Assembly (NCBI GenBank): GCA_039938515.1
Contig: JBDUUL010000015.1
Coordinates: forward strand, 62,001-126,000
Length of the DNA: 64,000 bases
Direction: 5' to 3'
Origin: Nitrososphaera sp.
GTDB taxonomy: Archaea; Thermoproteota; Nitrososphaeria; Nitrososphaerales; Nitrososphaeraceae
Shown here piece after piece: positions 56,575-64,000 of the stretch (its first letter is position 1; every line of letters begins with the position of its first letter). Position numbers and translations under genes: made by a program. The notes under the pieces were generated by a model, which had not been told where the DNA came from, did no database searches, and saw only the letters and a program-made list of their open reading frames with translations.

Positions 56575-58479
56575 CTAATCTCCAATGTCTCCCTGAATTA
56601 CCAGCTCGCTACCATTAGAATCAACGTGAATGTCCAGAAACTCGATTGGGAGTCTTACAGGAATCAGCGGTACTGCAGGGTCGCCTGGAAGAATTTCCTT
56701 GGGATCCTCCAGCTCAAAAAGCGTGATGGCGATGTACTGGCTTATTGCGTCAATTAGCGCCTGAAATATTCCCAGATTCCCTATCAGGTCAAGGATAAAC
56801 CCGGCGACGTCGTCTGGAATGTCAAGAACTGTTCGGATTATCCCCTCAACGCCGCCAAGCACGCTGTCGATAAAGTCTACTGCCCAGCCAGGCAGCCCAA
56901 GCGCATTTAACAGATTGTCTATTGCGTTTGTTATCAGGTTATGGAACAGATCTCCTACCGTGTCTGCAATGTCTATTATGTCAAGCAGGATAGGCAGCGT
57001 CGGCACCAGGGTTATCTGCCATCTGTTTGGCACACCCGAACCCACGCCGTAAAACACCTTGGGGATTGCGCTGAAAGTGACTTCAGACGTTATCAGGCCG
57101 CTAAGGTCAAGCGGTACCGAGATGTCCGGGCTTGCACTAAACAGGTCTATAGAGGGCGCCTCGATGATGCAGCCTTCTACGGGAACCCACAGAATGCAGA
57201 ATCCTCCAATTGTTATTGTCGGGATGTCAATTCCAAGGTCAAGATAGAGTGTGTCCCACTTGACCTCAAGATCGCTTACCCGTATTGAGCCGTTGGTCTC
57301 CAGGTCAATGGTTCCTCCCTGCAGGTGAGCAGCCACAGAGTAGCTGGCACTAAAGATGCTGTAGGATCCGCTGTCAGAAGAGCTGAACCTAAAGCCGTCA
57401 ATCACAGCTCCATAGACCTTCTTGAAAGCTTTTTCTGACATGGCTGCCGTAAGGTCAAAAACTCCTGTCCTTGTGCGCGGGCGAATAGTCCTTGTCACAG
57501 TGCCACCACTTCCTCCGCTGCCACCGCCCCCTCCGCCACCAGAACCTGTTGTCACCAAAATGTTCAGGTTCAGCGTGTCAATGTTGACAAAGACCTTCAG
57601 CTGATCGTCCTCTATTGCGGGATTGTTGGCAACGGCGGTAGCCGCTGAAAGCTGGATGTTGCCAGAAATCTGAAAGTCGCCTGTTGTGCTTGGGATCTGG
57701 AACAACCCAAACGCCAGGCTTGAAATAAATTCGCTGACAGGCGGAAGGATCCCGCTGTCAAGAACCAGCTTTGCATAGCATTCTATTGCATTTTCCAAGC
57801 CAACTGGTTTGAGGTCGACTATTTCTATGCCGTCGACGTGCGGTGAAATTTTCTGGTTACCGACTGGGCCGGTAATGCTGCAGCCTGCAGTTGCATACAG
57901 GTCGAGGCAAAAGCATTCAAGCCCCGAAGTAGGAAGCGTAATTTCCTGCACCTGAATGGGGTCTCTAATTTTGTCAGGCGGAACCCTTAATCCCGCCACT
58001 TGCTCTCGTTGAAACCTCTGTGTCGCTATTGGCGGCCTAATAATGTGCCCGGGGCGTACAATTTCCTTGGGACACCCTATCCCTGCACAAACTTGAAAGT
58101 GGACTGCCATGCGCTGGTTTGCAAGTGTCCCAAGTTCTGGAGGCAAGGTAAAGACATTGCCTCTAAAGAAATCGATCTCTCCCTTTGAAAGTTGAGCGCC
58201 AAAGTTTAGCGCCAGTCCTGTGGGCCCTATCGACCCTCCCGGAAAGACGTTCATTCCAATCACTGGAAGCGGACCGAGAGTAGTCGCAAGGGGATTAGCG
58301 TTTTGTATCACCTCCGGATCTGCGTTGATATGTTTACAAAACAGATCAGGGTTTGAAACAAGAAGCGACGTGCCATAGTTGAAAAGTGACGGCCGCTTTC
58401 GCATCAGGTGCTTTATCACTCTGTTAATACCGTTGTCGTGGACTGCAGCGTAAATATCGCAATTGCTGGTAAAAGTCAT
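56575..58479 (-). CDS. Large hypothetical protein with Gly-rich linker
   Basis: The 634-residue soluble protein contains repeated beta-strand segments and amphipathic helices. A run of Gly/Ser (GSGGGGGGGSGGSGG near residue 315) separates two halves. The C-terminal half is rich in hydrophobic helices punctuated by Asp (DIIDIADTVGDLFHNLITNA, FILDLIGNLGIFQALIDAIS), resembling lipid-binding or barrel-capping proteins. Several Cys (GLECFCLDL, GCSITG, GGFCILW) suggest disulfides or metal. No family is recognised. Cotranscribed with 55811-56572. Confidence 0.7.
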   Translation of the reverse strand: MTFTSNCDIYAAVHDNGINRVIKHLMRKRPSLFNYGTSLLVSNPDLFCKHINADPEVIQNANPLATTLGPLPVIGMNVFPGGSIGPTGLALNFGAQLSKGEIDFFRGNVFTLPPELGTLANQRMAVHFQVCAGIGCPKEIVRPGHIIRPPIATQRFQREQVAGLRVPPDKIRDPIQVQEITLPTSGLECFCLDLYATAGCSITGPVGNQKISPHVDGIEIVDLKPVGLENAIECYAKLVLDSGILPPVSEFISSLAFGLFQIPSTTGDFQISGNIQLSAATAVANNPAIEDDQLKVFVNIDTLNLNILVTTGSGGGGGGGSGGSGGTVTRTIRPRTRTGVFDLTAAMSEKAFKKVYGAVIDGFRFSSSDSGSYSIFSASYSVAAHLQGGTIDLETNGSIRVSDLEVKWDTLYLDLGIDIPTITIGGFCILWVPVEGCIIEAPSIDLFSASPDISVPLDLSGLITSEVTFSAIPKVFYGVGSGVPNRWQITLVPTLPILLDIIDIADTVGDLFHNLITNAIDNLLNALGLPGWAVDFIDSVLGGVEGIIRTVLDIPDDVAGFILDLIGNLGIFQALIDAISQYIAITLFELEDPKEILPGDPAVPLIPVRLPIEFLDIHVDSNGSELVIQGDIGD

Positions 58480-58792
58480 GCTCCTTTCCTAAAGTGCTTG
58501 GTTTTAACCATTATGGGGAGACGTTCTATTCGTTCGGCCAGAGGTAACGTCATCCTAATGAAAGCTTGAACCGGGATTTCCAAAAATCAACAAACGCTGC
58601 GAGGCTTTGTGTGGGACCTCATTCTAGCGACACAACAATTCATTAGAATTACACATAGTCGATGTCTAATGCTAGCTGCAATTTTAGTTCGCATTTTTGG
58701 GTGTGAACCAAAACTGAAGCCATGAGACGGAGAGAAGGGGAATGTTTAATTTATCCGGAAGAATAGATTGAAAGCGGGGGATTTGGTGGATT
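58480..58792. other. Intergenic stretch upstream of 58793
   Basis: No gene seen. GTTTAATTTATCCGGAAG (about 58743-58760) resembles the ATTTATCCGGGA box found upstream of elements B, with the TATA-like part on the other side. Confidence 0.3.
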
Positions 58793-59179
58793 TTGTCAAC
58801 AATAAGTTTCAACGACCATGAAAAGATTTGCAGCAAGATTCTTGACTCGGACAGCCAGGTCAGGTTTGCCGGCATCATGAACGACCGCGGAATACTTGTG
58901 TACTATGACTACAATCGCGACATTACTCCATTGATAAACAGCGAAGAACTGAAGTTGTGCGCAATGCAAGCGCTAATCAGATTAGGCACTCGCCAGACAT
59001 TTGCACACAAGACCGGCAACGTGCAGTACTCTGTCACTGTTTATGAGCGCGTCAAAAGGGCAACGATTCCGCTGAATGACTACTTTACCCTGCTGGTGTC
59101 ATTTGACATTGATGCAAATCACGAAAGCATCATAGTCGACAAGATACTGCCTGCAATCGACAGGTCCCAGATAGGTTAG
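58793..59179 (+). CDS. Thaumarchaeal small protein (DUF6659-like)
   Basis: The 128-residue alpha/beta protein from TTG 58793 reads HEKICSKILDSDSQVRFAGI, then ILVYYDYNRDITPLINSEEL and FTLLVSFDIDANHESIIVDK. The order (helix, two strands, helix, strands, helix) is that of roadblock/profilin-like small sensors common in thaumarchaea. Probably a small regulatory or adaptor protein. Convergent with 59180-59500, with no bases between the two stops. Confidence 0.65.
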   Translation: MSTISFNDHEKICSKILDSDSQVRFAGIMNDRGILVYYDYNRDITPLINSEELKLCAMQALIRLGTRQTFAHKTGNVQYSVTVYERVKRATIPLNDYFTLLVSFDIDANHESIIVDKILPAIDRSQIG

Positions 59180-59500
59180 CTAGGACAGTTCGCGGATGCC
59201 GATTTGACGGCTGACGTGCTCCAGAATTGGCGCGGCTCCGTCGACTCCAAAAAGCATCCTTAATTTTTTTTCAACTTGCTCCCTTGTCATTTGACTGACC
59301 GGGCGCGCTGAAACTGCTTTGTTTGAACCGTCAGGCAGGTTTACAACATTAAAGAAATCGTTTTCAACTGCAAGAAACCGCATCACGGCGTTTTTCGTAC
59401 CGCTTCCTAGCAAATCGTCAAGCGCGCTTTCCAAAGAGTCTGCAAACTCCGCATCGTTAGTTGTCGGGGGAGCCGGTTCTGAGTTTATCGAGCCACTCAT
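59180..59500 (-). CDS. NitrOD5-like small protein
   Basis: The 106-residue protein has a polar, Pro-rich N-terminus and then SLESALDDLLGSGTKNAVMR, a strand pair around NDFFNVVNLPDG, and EQVEKKLRMLFGVDGAAPIL. This matches the layout of NitrOD5-type output domains and of 25142-25384. Likely a small signalling or DNA-binding adaptor. Confidence 0.55.
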   Translation of the reverse strand: MSGSINSEPAPPTTNDAEFADSLESALDDLLGSGTKNAVMRFLAVENDFFNVVNLPDGSNKAVSARPVSQMTREQVEKKLRMLFGVDGAAPILEHVSRQIGIRELS

Positions 59501-59585
59501 GGAAAGCTACAGCTCCGTAAAATGGCATTGAAGCTGCGCATTATCCATAATTTAAGAAATTGAAGACATATTATTAAAGATTCCT

Positions 59586-59840
59586 CTAGAACAATATACG
59601 GTATAATGATTTTCGCATTTTGGCCATCTGGAGACCAGCTAGGAAGCCGATTGTCGTCTGATGTTTGATGCGAAATTCCTTTGCAAGTCTAGGTGCAGCA
59701 CGGATAGAGCTTTCTCCAGAGCATAAGGAGGAGTGAGGCGCCAAATTGACAGCCGACTCAATCTCTGGCCTCGGTGCTGACCCTGAGCTATGGGCCAGAT
59801 ATGGAGTTGAGCTGTAAATGTCCGACGAGCAGGATTTCAT
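59586..59840 (-). CDS. Small hypothetical protein
   Basis: The 84-residue frame reads IESAVNLAPHSSLCSGESSI, then a basic C-terminal half (RLAKEFRIKHQTTIGFLAGL, KMRKSLYRILF). The second half looks like a real amphipathic basic helix; the first half overlaps a possible plus-strand zinc-protein relic. No family. Confidence 0.35.
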   Translation of the reverse strand: MKSCSSDIYSSTPYLAHSSGSAPRPEIESAVNLAPHSSLCSGESSIRAAPRLAKEFRIKHQTTIGFLAGLQMAKMRKSLYRILF

Positions 59841-60037
59841 TTGCAGGACTTGCGGAAAAGGTGCGAAGGTGGCGGAAGCGGCCTGCTAGAGTGCACCGAT
59901 GTTATGCTGGAATGAGGCTGCCAGAGCACCATGGGCATTTGGTCTGTATGGCAGTCGCAAACACGCCATTTGGCTCAGATGTGTTGGTCAAAACGACCGA
60001 CCTAGTTTCATGCTCGGGCCGTCTATACCATGACTGA
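59818..60037 (+). pseudogene. Zinc-finger gene broken by frameshift
   Basis: From ATG 59818 the frame reads DFICRTCGKGAKVAEAAC and stops after 23 codons. A second frame then reads HRCYAGMRLPEHHGHLVCMA and TPFGSDVLVKTTDLVSCSGR to 60037. Joined, they give a Cys/His-rich protein with C-x2-C ... C ... H-x2-C. A frameshift near 59880 is inferred. Confidence 0.35.
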
Positions 60038-60045
60038 GATTAGTA

Positions 60046-60542
60046 TTGGACGGAATAAAGGGGAATAACCCGCAGCCTCTGAGGAAATTGTCGGAAGTTG
60101 ACAAGAAGCTTTTGAAGGTTCTACTTAGTCCCGGTGCTAGAATGTCATCGCATGCCTTGGCAAAAATCATAGGTCTTCCTAGAACAACTGTACAACGGCG
60201 GCGAGTTTATTTGGAAAAACATTTCTTAGAATATAGATATTCACTCAGGTTGAACGATTTGGGTTACAGACGTGTGGATTTGCTAATCTATACTGGGGGT
60301 GGAGAGACTGTCGCCATCGCAGAAAAATTGCTGGAGCGCGATGAAGTAGTCTACGTTGGGAGAAGCATCGGAGAACGATAGACCTGCGCGCCGAGGTGAT
60401 CATTAAGGATAATTCACAGCTCCTGGATTTACTTGAAGAAGTAAAAGCCATGCATAGTGTAAAGGACGTGATATGGAGCGAAATTGTAAAGATTCTAGGA
60501 AACAAAAGGTCCGTACCGGCTTCAATTATTGACATGCTGTAG
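60046..60542 (+). pseudogene. Lrp/AsnC-like regulator with frameshift
   Basis: From TTG 60046, about 24 nt after the TATA-like TCTATACC, a HTH domain reads VDKKLLKVLLSPGARMSSHA and KIIGLPRTTVQRRRVYLEKH. A beta region, VDLLIYTGGGETVAI ... VVYVGRSIGER, then hits TAG at 60379. A neighbouring frame continues exactly there: IDLRAEVIIKDNSQLLDLLE, VKDVIWSEIVKILGN to TAG 60540. Together they form a complete Lrp-type protein of about 165 residues broken by one frameshift. Confidence 0.6.
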
Positions 60543-60689
60543 TGGTTAGATTTTCAGCTATATCAGCTACGTTGGTGCATTCTAGAGCACCTGAAAAGCG
60601 CTTGATTTTATGCTGCGAATAGCTAGGGGTGGCCTGTGCGTCCAAGCCAACATTACTTGCAAGATCCCATTTCGTAAAACAAGAGACAT

Positions 60690-60902
60690 TTGTCAGACTT
60701 CGTAGGCTTGTGGATGCGCAAAAAAGATAGTGATATCTATTTGGCATTCGTGGACACAAGGGGTGCACTGCCTTGCGACCTTCAGATGCTCAGGAACGCA
60801 AGGCCAAGGCAGGCTACAGAATCTGCCAAAAACTTACTGCCGAGGATAAAAGGGAGTAGCACCGTAGTAATACACGCGCACGTACATCATGGCGCGACTT
60901 AA
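60690..60902 (+). pseudogene. Family-2 zinc-ribbon relic
   Basis: The 70-codon frame ends MLRNARPRQATESAKNLLPR and KGSSTVVIHAH, matching 32706-32882. The CPCC knuckle has become LPCDLQ, and the N-terminus shows no Cys pairs. It is followed 13 nt later by element D copy 3, as in the other copy. Probably non-functional. Confidence 0.5.
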
Positions 60903-60915
60903 AGACTCTGTTCAC

Positions 60916-60997
60916 AAAGGCGGGTGACGGTTGTTTGTCTTGGTAACTTGCCATAAGAAGTCCGACTTCTGTAATTCAGGACCACGTGCCCGCCTTT
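60916..60997 (+). repeat. Structured element D, copy 3
   Basis: The outer stem AAAGGCGGG/CCCGCCTTT is perfect and is followed by a T-run (CCTTTTCT). The inner hairpin AGAAG/CTTCT replaces AGGAG/CTCCT of copy 1, a compensatory two-sided change. The conserved loop GGTAACTTGCC is present in all three copies. Confidence 0.5.
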
Positions 60998-61007
60998 TCT
61001 ATTAAAA

Positions 61008-61056
61008 GCAGGGGTACAGTCCAAAGGTTTGAGCTCAATTGAACCAGTACCCCTGC
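61008..61056. repeat. Perfect inverted repeat
   Basis: GCAGGGGTAC at 61008-61017 and GTACCCCTGC at 61047-61056 are exact inverted copies. Between them, GGTTTGAGCTCAATTGAACC can form a second stem. It could be a hairpin in RNA or a protein-binding palindrome; it lies 11 nt after element D. Confidence 0.6.
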
Positions 61057-61237
61057 CTGCACGAATTGACGCGCGAATTAGTTACTCTCGGCTCTCCTGG
61101 TCTTTTGCAGATTGGAATGATCAATCACTTTTTGACGGTTTGGTTCAAACTTGCCTGAAGAACAGCGTGGCATTTGAGTGAGGCATCATTCACATACCTG
61201 CTCAAACGCTTAAGCCAAATACCGTATATAGTAAAGC

Positions 61238-61462
61238 ATGCTAAGGGCGAAATTCTTTGCTTCCGACACAGCCGAGGCAGGTTCATTTGAAGCGCAAATC
61301 AACGATTTTCTGGAGAAGCATCCAAACATCGACATTGTAGAGCTCAACTACAACAGCAATCTTGTCAGTACCGATAGAGGTGATGGCTATAGAGGCAAAT
61401 ACTCTGCTCTGCTAATTTACCGGATACATCCAAGCGAGCCAAAACCTCCAGCTACTCAGTAG
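61238..61462 (+). CDS. Small hypothetical protein
   Basis: The 74-residue protein reads MLRAKFFASDTAEAGSFEAQ, then a beta strand pair NIDIVELNYNSNLV and KYSALLIYRIHP. This layout is typical of small ferredoxin-fold proteins of the DUF-type sometimes linked to hydrolases. ATG 61238 is the only plausible start. Function unknown. Confidence 0.65.
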   Translation: MLRAKFFASDTAEAGSFEAQINDFLEKHPNIDIVELNYNSNLVSTDRGDGYRGKYSALLIYRIHPSEPKPPATQ

Positions 61463-61675
61463 TCAAGGGCACTATTAATGCGGGATTTTCATGCAGCCAA
61501 GCTTGTGGCAACATAAGCGCGTCTATCGCACTTTAGCATAGTGCTGGTTGCATCAGGAAACCCAGAAGCCCTATCACGGATGATAAGTAGAATCTCGATT
61601 GAGGCTTTTCCGACAATCACTCATTCTTATCGAGTAGATAATCATGACTTTAAGCAATAGATACTATTTCCAAGT

Positions 61676-62164
61676 GTGCCCAAACGCAGGACGACGCAAC
61701 CAAAAAAGTCGGCTGATCACTTGATGGACAAAGCCCGAGCAGAAACCAGTACCAAGCCGGTCATACTCATTGCAGATACGTCGCCTTACATCCTTGACTT
61801 GCTCGCAGGCACGTTTCAGCTCAATAACTTTACTGTCTATACCGCAACGTCAGCCGAAGAATGCCTGTCACTCTACAGTGGCCTTAAGGACGCAATTGAC
61901 GTTGTTTTAATGGATGGGGCAATAGCTGGAGACCAAGGAGTGGACGTGATTCTGAATATCAGGAGGCTCAAGCGCGACCAAAAGATAATGGTAGTTGTGG
62001 AAGAAGAGAATATCAAAGCAATGGCAATGAGAGTTGGCGCAGACGTTGCTGTAATGAAGCCAATTTCAGCGGACGTTGTATTGCACCATGTCAATGATAT
62101 GCTGCTCAAGACTGAATCATTCATGGACAGAAAGAAGGCAAAGTTTCATCGCCGCAATCACTGA
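61676..62164 (+). CDS. Receiver-domain (CheY-like) protein
   Basis: The 162-residue protein has a basic, Ser/Thr-rich N-terminal 28 residues, then a receiver domain: KPVILIADTSPYILDLLAGT, DVVLMDGAIAGDQGVDVILN (phospho-acceptor Asp in LMDG), a strand MVVVEEE and AVMKPIS with the conserved Lys. One of the two acidic residues normally at the first strand is kept (AD). The C-terminal tail is basic. GTG 61676 is the start. It could partner one of the two orphan histidine kinases in the window. Confidence 0.85.
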   Translation: MPKRRTTQPKKSADHLMDKARAETSTKPVILIADTSPYILDLLAGTFQLNNFTVYTATSAEECLSLYSGLKDAIDVVLMDGAIAGDQGVDVILNIRRLKRDQKIMVVVEEENIKAMAMRVGADVAVMKPISADVVLHHVNDMLLKTESFMDRKKAKFHRRNH

Positions 62165-62166
62165 CC

Positions 62167-62451
62167 TCAAACAAGACTGTCAAGCCACAGCAATCCTTTG
62201 GCAGTAGTCTTGTAGATTGCTCCACCTCTCCTGCATTCCAAAAGGCCGTCTAGTACAAGTGACTGGATGTATTCTGCCGTGCGAGCATATGAAAGAGTAA
62301 CTGCGTGCATAAGCTCGAGCCTGCCCACCTCTTTGACAGCGGCATTTAGAATGTCCTTGATTATTTTATTGCTGTCTCTTTCCTCAGGCGTTGACAAATC
62401 TTGACCAAGCACGCAGCTATTGAATAAAACACTTCTGGACGCAGTTTTCAA
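62167..62451 (-). CDS. HTH_45-type winged-helix regulator
   Basis: The 94-residue protein has NKIIKDILNAAVKEVGRLEL, then AVTLSYARTAEYIQSLVLDG and YKTTAKGLLWLDSL. This ILNAA ... LSY-x-x-x-x-YI ... LL-x-GLLE ... Y-x-TTKG pattern is the HTH_45 domain widespread in archaea. It starts at TTG 62451, which overlaps the stop of a small upstream ORF. Likely a transcription factor. Confidence 0.8.
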   Translation of the reverse strand: MKTASRSVLFNSCVLGQDLSTPEERDSNKIIKDILNAAVKEVGRLELMHAVTLSYARTAEYIQSLVLDGLLECRRGGAIYKTTAKGLLWLDSLV

Positions 62452-62552
62452 TTATGGACAGCTTTCACGGCAGGAAAAAAGCCGACGATTACCCCGCAAT
62501 ACTTGGCAAGAGTTGATACCATGGCATCAATCTCTTGATCCGAGAGCTCCAC
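62448..62552 (-). CDS. Short ORF coupled to the HTH gene
   Basis: The 34-codon frame from GTG 62552 reads ELSDQEIDAMVSTLAKYCGV and VGFFPAVKAVHN. Its TGA overlaps the TTG start of the HTH_45 gene (TTGA), a classic coupling arrangement, and composition is good. Function unknown. Confidence 0.4.
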   Translation of the reverse strand: MELSDQEIDAMVSTLAKYCGVIVGFFPAVKAVHN

Positions 62553-62801
62553 AGTGGGCGCTCTAGAGAGTAATCTTTAGGCATTGCGCATTGGCCAGTG
62601 ACGAGACATCATCCTAACAAATAATCAGGGGAAAGTACAACAAGCTAGGATATATTCGTCTTAAAGCAAATGATTTTTCTAACTCGTGTGAAGAGCAGGC
62701 ACTTAATGCTATCACGCGAAAATTAAGTCAAGTCTGAATCATCCTGTGGAATCGACGCACAAACTTAGACAAACAGCACATTAGTATCTGCGAATGAACC
62801 A

Positions 62802-63440
62802 CTATCCATACTTTAGTGCAATGTCTTCAAAAATGTCTGCGACGTCCGCACATCTGTCATGTGCGCCCTCAAGAATTTCATAAATCTCCTTCAGCTTTAT
62901 TATTTGAATTGCATCATTTGTGCGAAAGAGATAGCCAATCGCAGTTCTGTAAATCACGTCTGCCTGGTGTTCATAATCGCTGATGTTGCGGCAATGAATA
63001 AGGATGTCGTCTGCCTTTTTGAAGCCATGCAGCTTCTTTGTAAGGTAGAATATTTCTTGTGACGACGACAATAGCATTTTGGCAAGTTCTGTCATGTACT
63101 CGGTTGGCCTGTTGATATCAAAAAGAACGATGCTACCAGTAAGCCTATCAACATAATCTATGACTTGGTCTATCTGGCCGGTGAGCGCAGAGATGTCTTC
63201 CTTGTCGAGTGGCGTCACAAAGCTCTTGTTCATTATGGTGTGAAGGTTGTGAGTTATTCTGTCACCCTCATGTTCCAGGTTTTCGATTTCAGCTCGGTAT
63301 TGGTCGATTTTGTTAAAATCCGTCATTATCTCAACTAGAGCGTTTACAGACTTTATCAGAATCTCGCCTTGCCTTTCGATAGAGGCGATTATTTCATTGT
63401 CGTTGGAGCGAAGCCATGAGAGAAAGCCGCCTTGCTTCAT
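62802..63440 (-). CDS. DUF47 (PhoU-like) family protein
   Basis: The 212-residue all-helical protein reads IDQYRAEIENLEHEGDRITH, then DKEDISALTGQIDQVIDYVD and EYEHQAD-type (ISDYEHQADVIYR) repeats. E-x3-D/E-H-E-x2-D motifs bind metals in the PhoU/DUF47 fold. DUF47 genes typically sit next to PiT permeases and regulate phosphate uptake. Here the PiT gene is 0.3 kb upstream on the same strand, separated by a small gene on the other strand. Confidence 0.9.
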   Translation of the reverse strand: MKQGGFLSWLRSNDNEIIASIERQGEILIKSVNALVEIMTDFNKIDQYRAEIENLEHEGDRITHNLHTIMNKSFVTPLDKEDISALTGQIDQVIDYVDRLTGSIVLFDINRPTEYMTELAKMLLSSSQEIFYLTKKLHGFKKADDILIHCRNISDYEHQADVIYRTAIGYLFRTNDAIQIIKLKEIYEILEGAHDRCADVADIFEDIALKYG

Positions 63441-63558
63441 GAACTATAGCAATTGCACTAGAAATTACCAGATATATGAAGCCGCGCTGCAATTGCCTTC
63501 TGGCAAGTATATAGACTATAGGGACTATATACTAATCCTTTGTATCCCCTAGCAGCTG

Positions 63559-63807
63559 ATGGGTATTATGGCAGCAGAATCCATGCAAGCTTCTGACTTT
63601 GTACATTCGCTTACTCCTTCTGAAGTAAAGAAGATTCCCGATATTATTCGAAGTCTTGCAATAGTAATATGTGATAACTGCAAGAAGGAAAAAGCATCTT
63701 TCGATGCTTATATCGACAGCGACATGGATAACGTCAAATTCCTCAAACGGTTATGCAATAATTGCTTGAAATTAACTAGCGTGAGTGACTCGGAGCACCT
63801 GCAATAA
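63559..63807 (+). CDS. Zinc-ribbon small protein (family-1-like)
   Basis: The 82-residue protein (ATG 63559 or 63568) has a helical N-terminus (SEVKKIPDIIRSLA) and a ribbon VICDNCKKEKASFD followed by KRLCNNCLKLTS. Spacing is close to family 1, though the APAT and RYC motifs are changed. It lies between the PiT and DUF47 genes on the opposite strand, and its 3' end overlaps the PiT 3' end by 32 nt. Confidence 0.65.
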   Translation: MGIMAAESMQASDFVHSLTPSEVKKIPDIIRSLAIVICDNCKKEKASFDAYIDSDMDNVKFLKRLCNNCLKLTSVSDSEHLQ

Positions 63808-64000
63808 GATTTACCAGTAAGGAAATGCCTGCTGCTATTGCAGCGCTTGCAGGTATAGTAATAATCCAAGCATAAATGATCCTTCTTCCCAGACCCCACC
63901 TTACAGCAGACAATCTCTTTGTGGATCCTACGCCCATAATGGCGCCAGAAATAGCATGAGTCGTGCTTACGGGGATGCCAAGCCACGCCATAGATGTTAG
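63776..64000 (-). CDS. pit: PiT-family phosphate permease, C-terminal part, cut by window edge
   Basis: The frame enters from the right edge and reads AWLGIPVSTTHAISGAIMGV, the PiT signature (GIPVSTTH), then a basic loop SAVRWGLGRRIIYAW and the last membrane helix (TIPASAAIAAGISLLVNLIA). It is the second half-repeat of an inorganic-phosphate/cation symporter. Paired with DUF47 downstream, it forms a phosphate-uptake unit. Confidence 0.92.
   Translation of the reverse strand, partial: LTSMAWLGIPVSTTHAISGAIMGVGSTKRLSAVRWGLGRRIIYAWIITIPASAAIAAGISLLVNLIAGAPSHSR

Overview
The window reads as a chromosomal segment of an ammonia-oxidising thaumarchaeon, most likely Nitrososphaera or a close relative. 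Supporting signs are archaeal TATA-like boxes about 26 nt before many start codons (leaderless transcripts, often starting at TTG or GTG), thaumarchaeal families (NitrOD5-like, HTH_45-like winged helices, PsbP-like and IPT/TIG secreted proteins, cupredoxins), a tRNA-Phe with a non-canonical intron, and archaeal pairs such as PiT with DUF47. The assignment is by gene content only. No ribosomal or amo gene is present to confirm it.

Layout. Positions 1-1.6 kb hold a truncated membrane protein and a run of zinc-binding microproteins. From 1.9 to 24.8 kb is dense chromosomal coding: a rhomboid protease, a cupredoxin that has lost copper ligands, a B12-type radical SAM enzyme flanked by two PRC-like paralogues, and a three-gene signalling operon (PLD-like sensor, ParA/MinD ATPase, KaiC-zinc-cyclase fusion; 7.6-11.0 kb). 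It continues with a diiron metallo-beta-lactamase-fold enzyme, secreted IPT and PQQ-propeller proteins, two polysaccharide-deacetylase-fold proteins, a methyltransferase and a DUF72 protein.

From 24.8 to 37.6 kb the character changes to an accessory zone: tiny zinc-ribbon genes, decayed copies of the same genes, two histidine kinases, small winged-helix and stand-alone RAM regulators, and at least five kinds of repeated or structured intergenic element. Several of these elements have their own TATA-like box and look like unannotated small RNAs. The zone ends at an intron-containing tRNA-Phe.

From 38 to 52 kb there are large surface proteins (IPT repeats, and a 1,214-residue Asn/Ser/Gly repeat protein), a DUF2252 protein, a GCS2-type ligase, a Y-family DNA polymerase and a divergent PIN-ribbon / CARF-HTH pair with an 18-bp tandem operator between its genes. 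From 53.4 to 54.8 kb lies about 1.3 kb of non-coding DNA full of direct and inverted repeats, beside a gene for a double-HTH coiled-coil protein. From 54.8 to 59.5 kb are msrA/msrB and a pair of structural-looking proteins. From 59.5 to 62.6 kb there are decayed regulators, another copy of a structured element and a receiver protein. The right end has DUF47 and a truncated PiT phosphate permease with a zinc-ribbon gene between them.

Main theme: the window encodes roughly twenty Cys-rich microproteins of 34-80 residues, many below usual gene-calling limits, in at least two paralogous families with fresh pseudogene copies, intermingled with candidate structured RNAs. Everything here was read by eye. 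No alignment, folding or database search was run.
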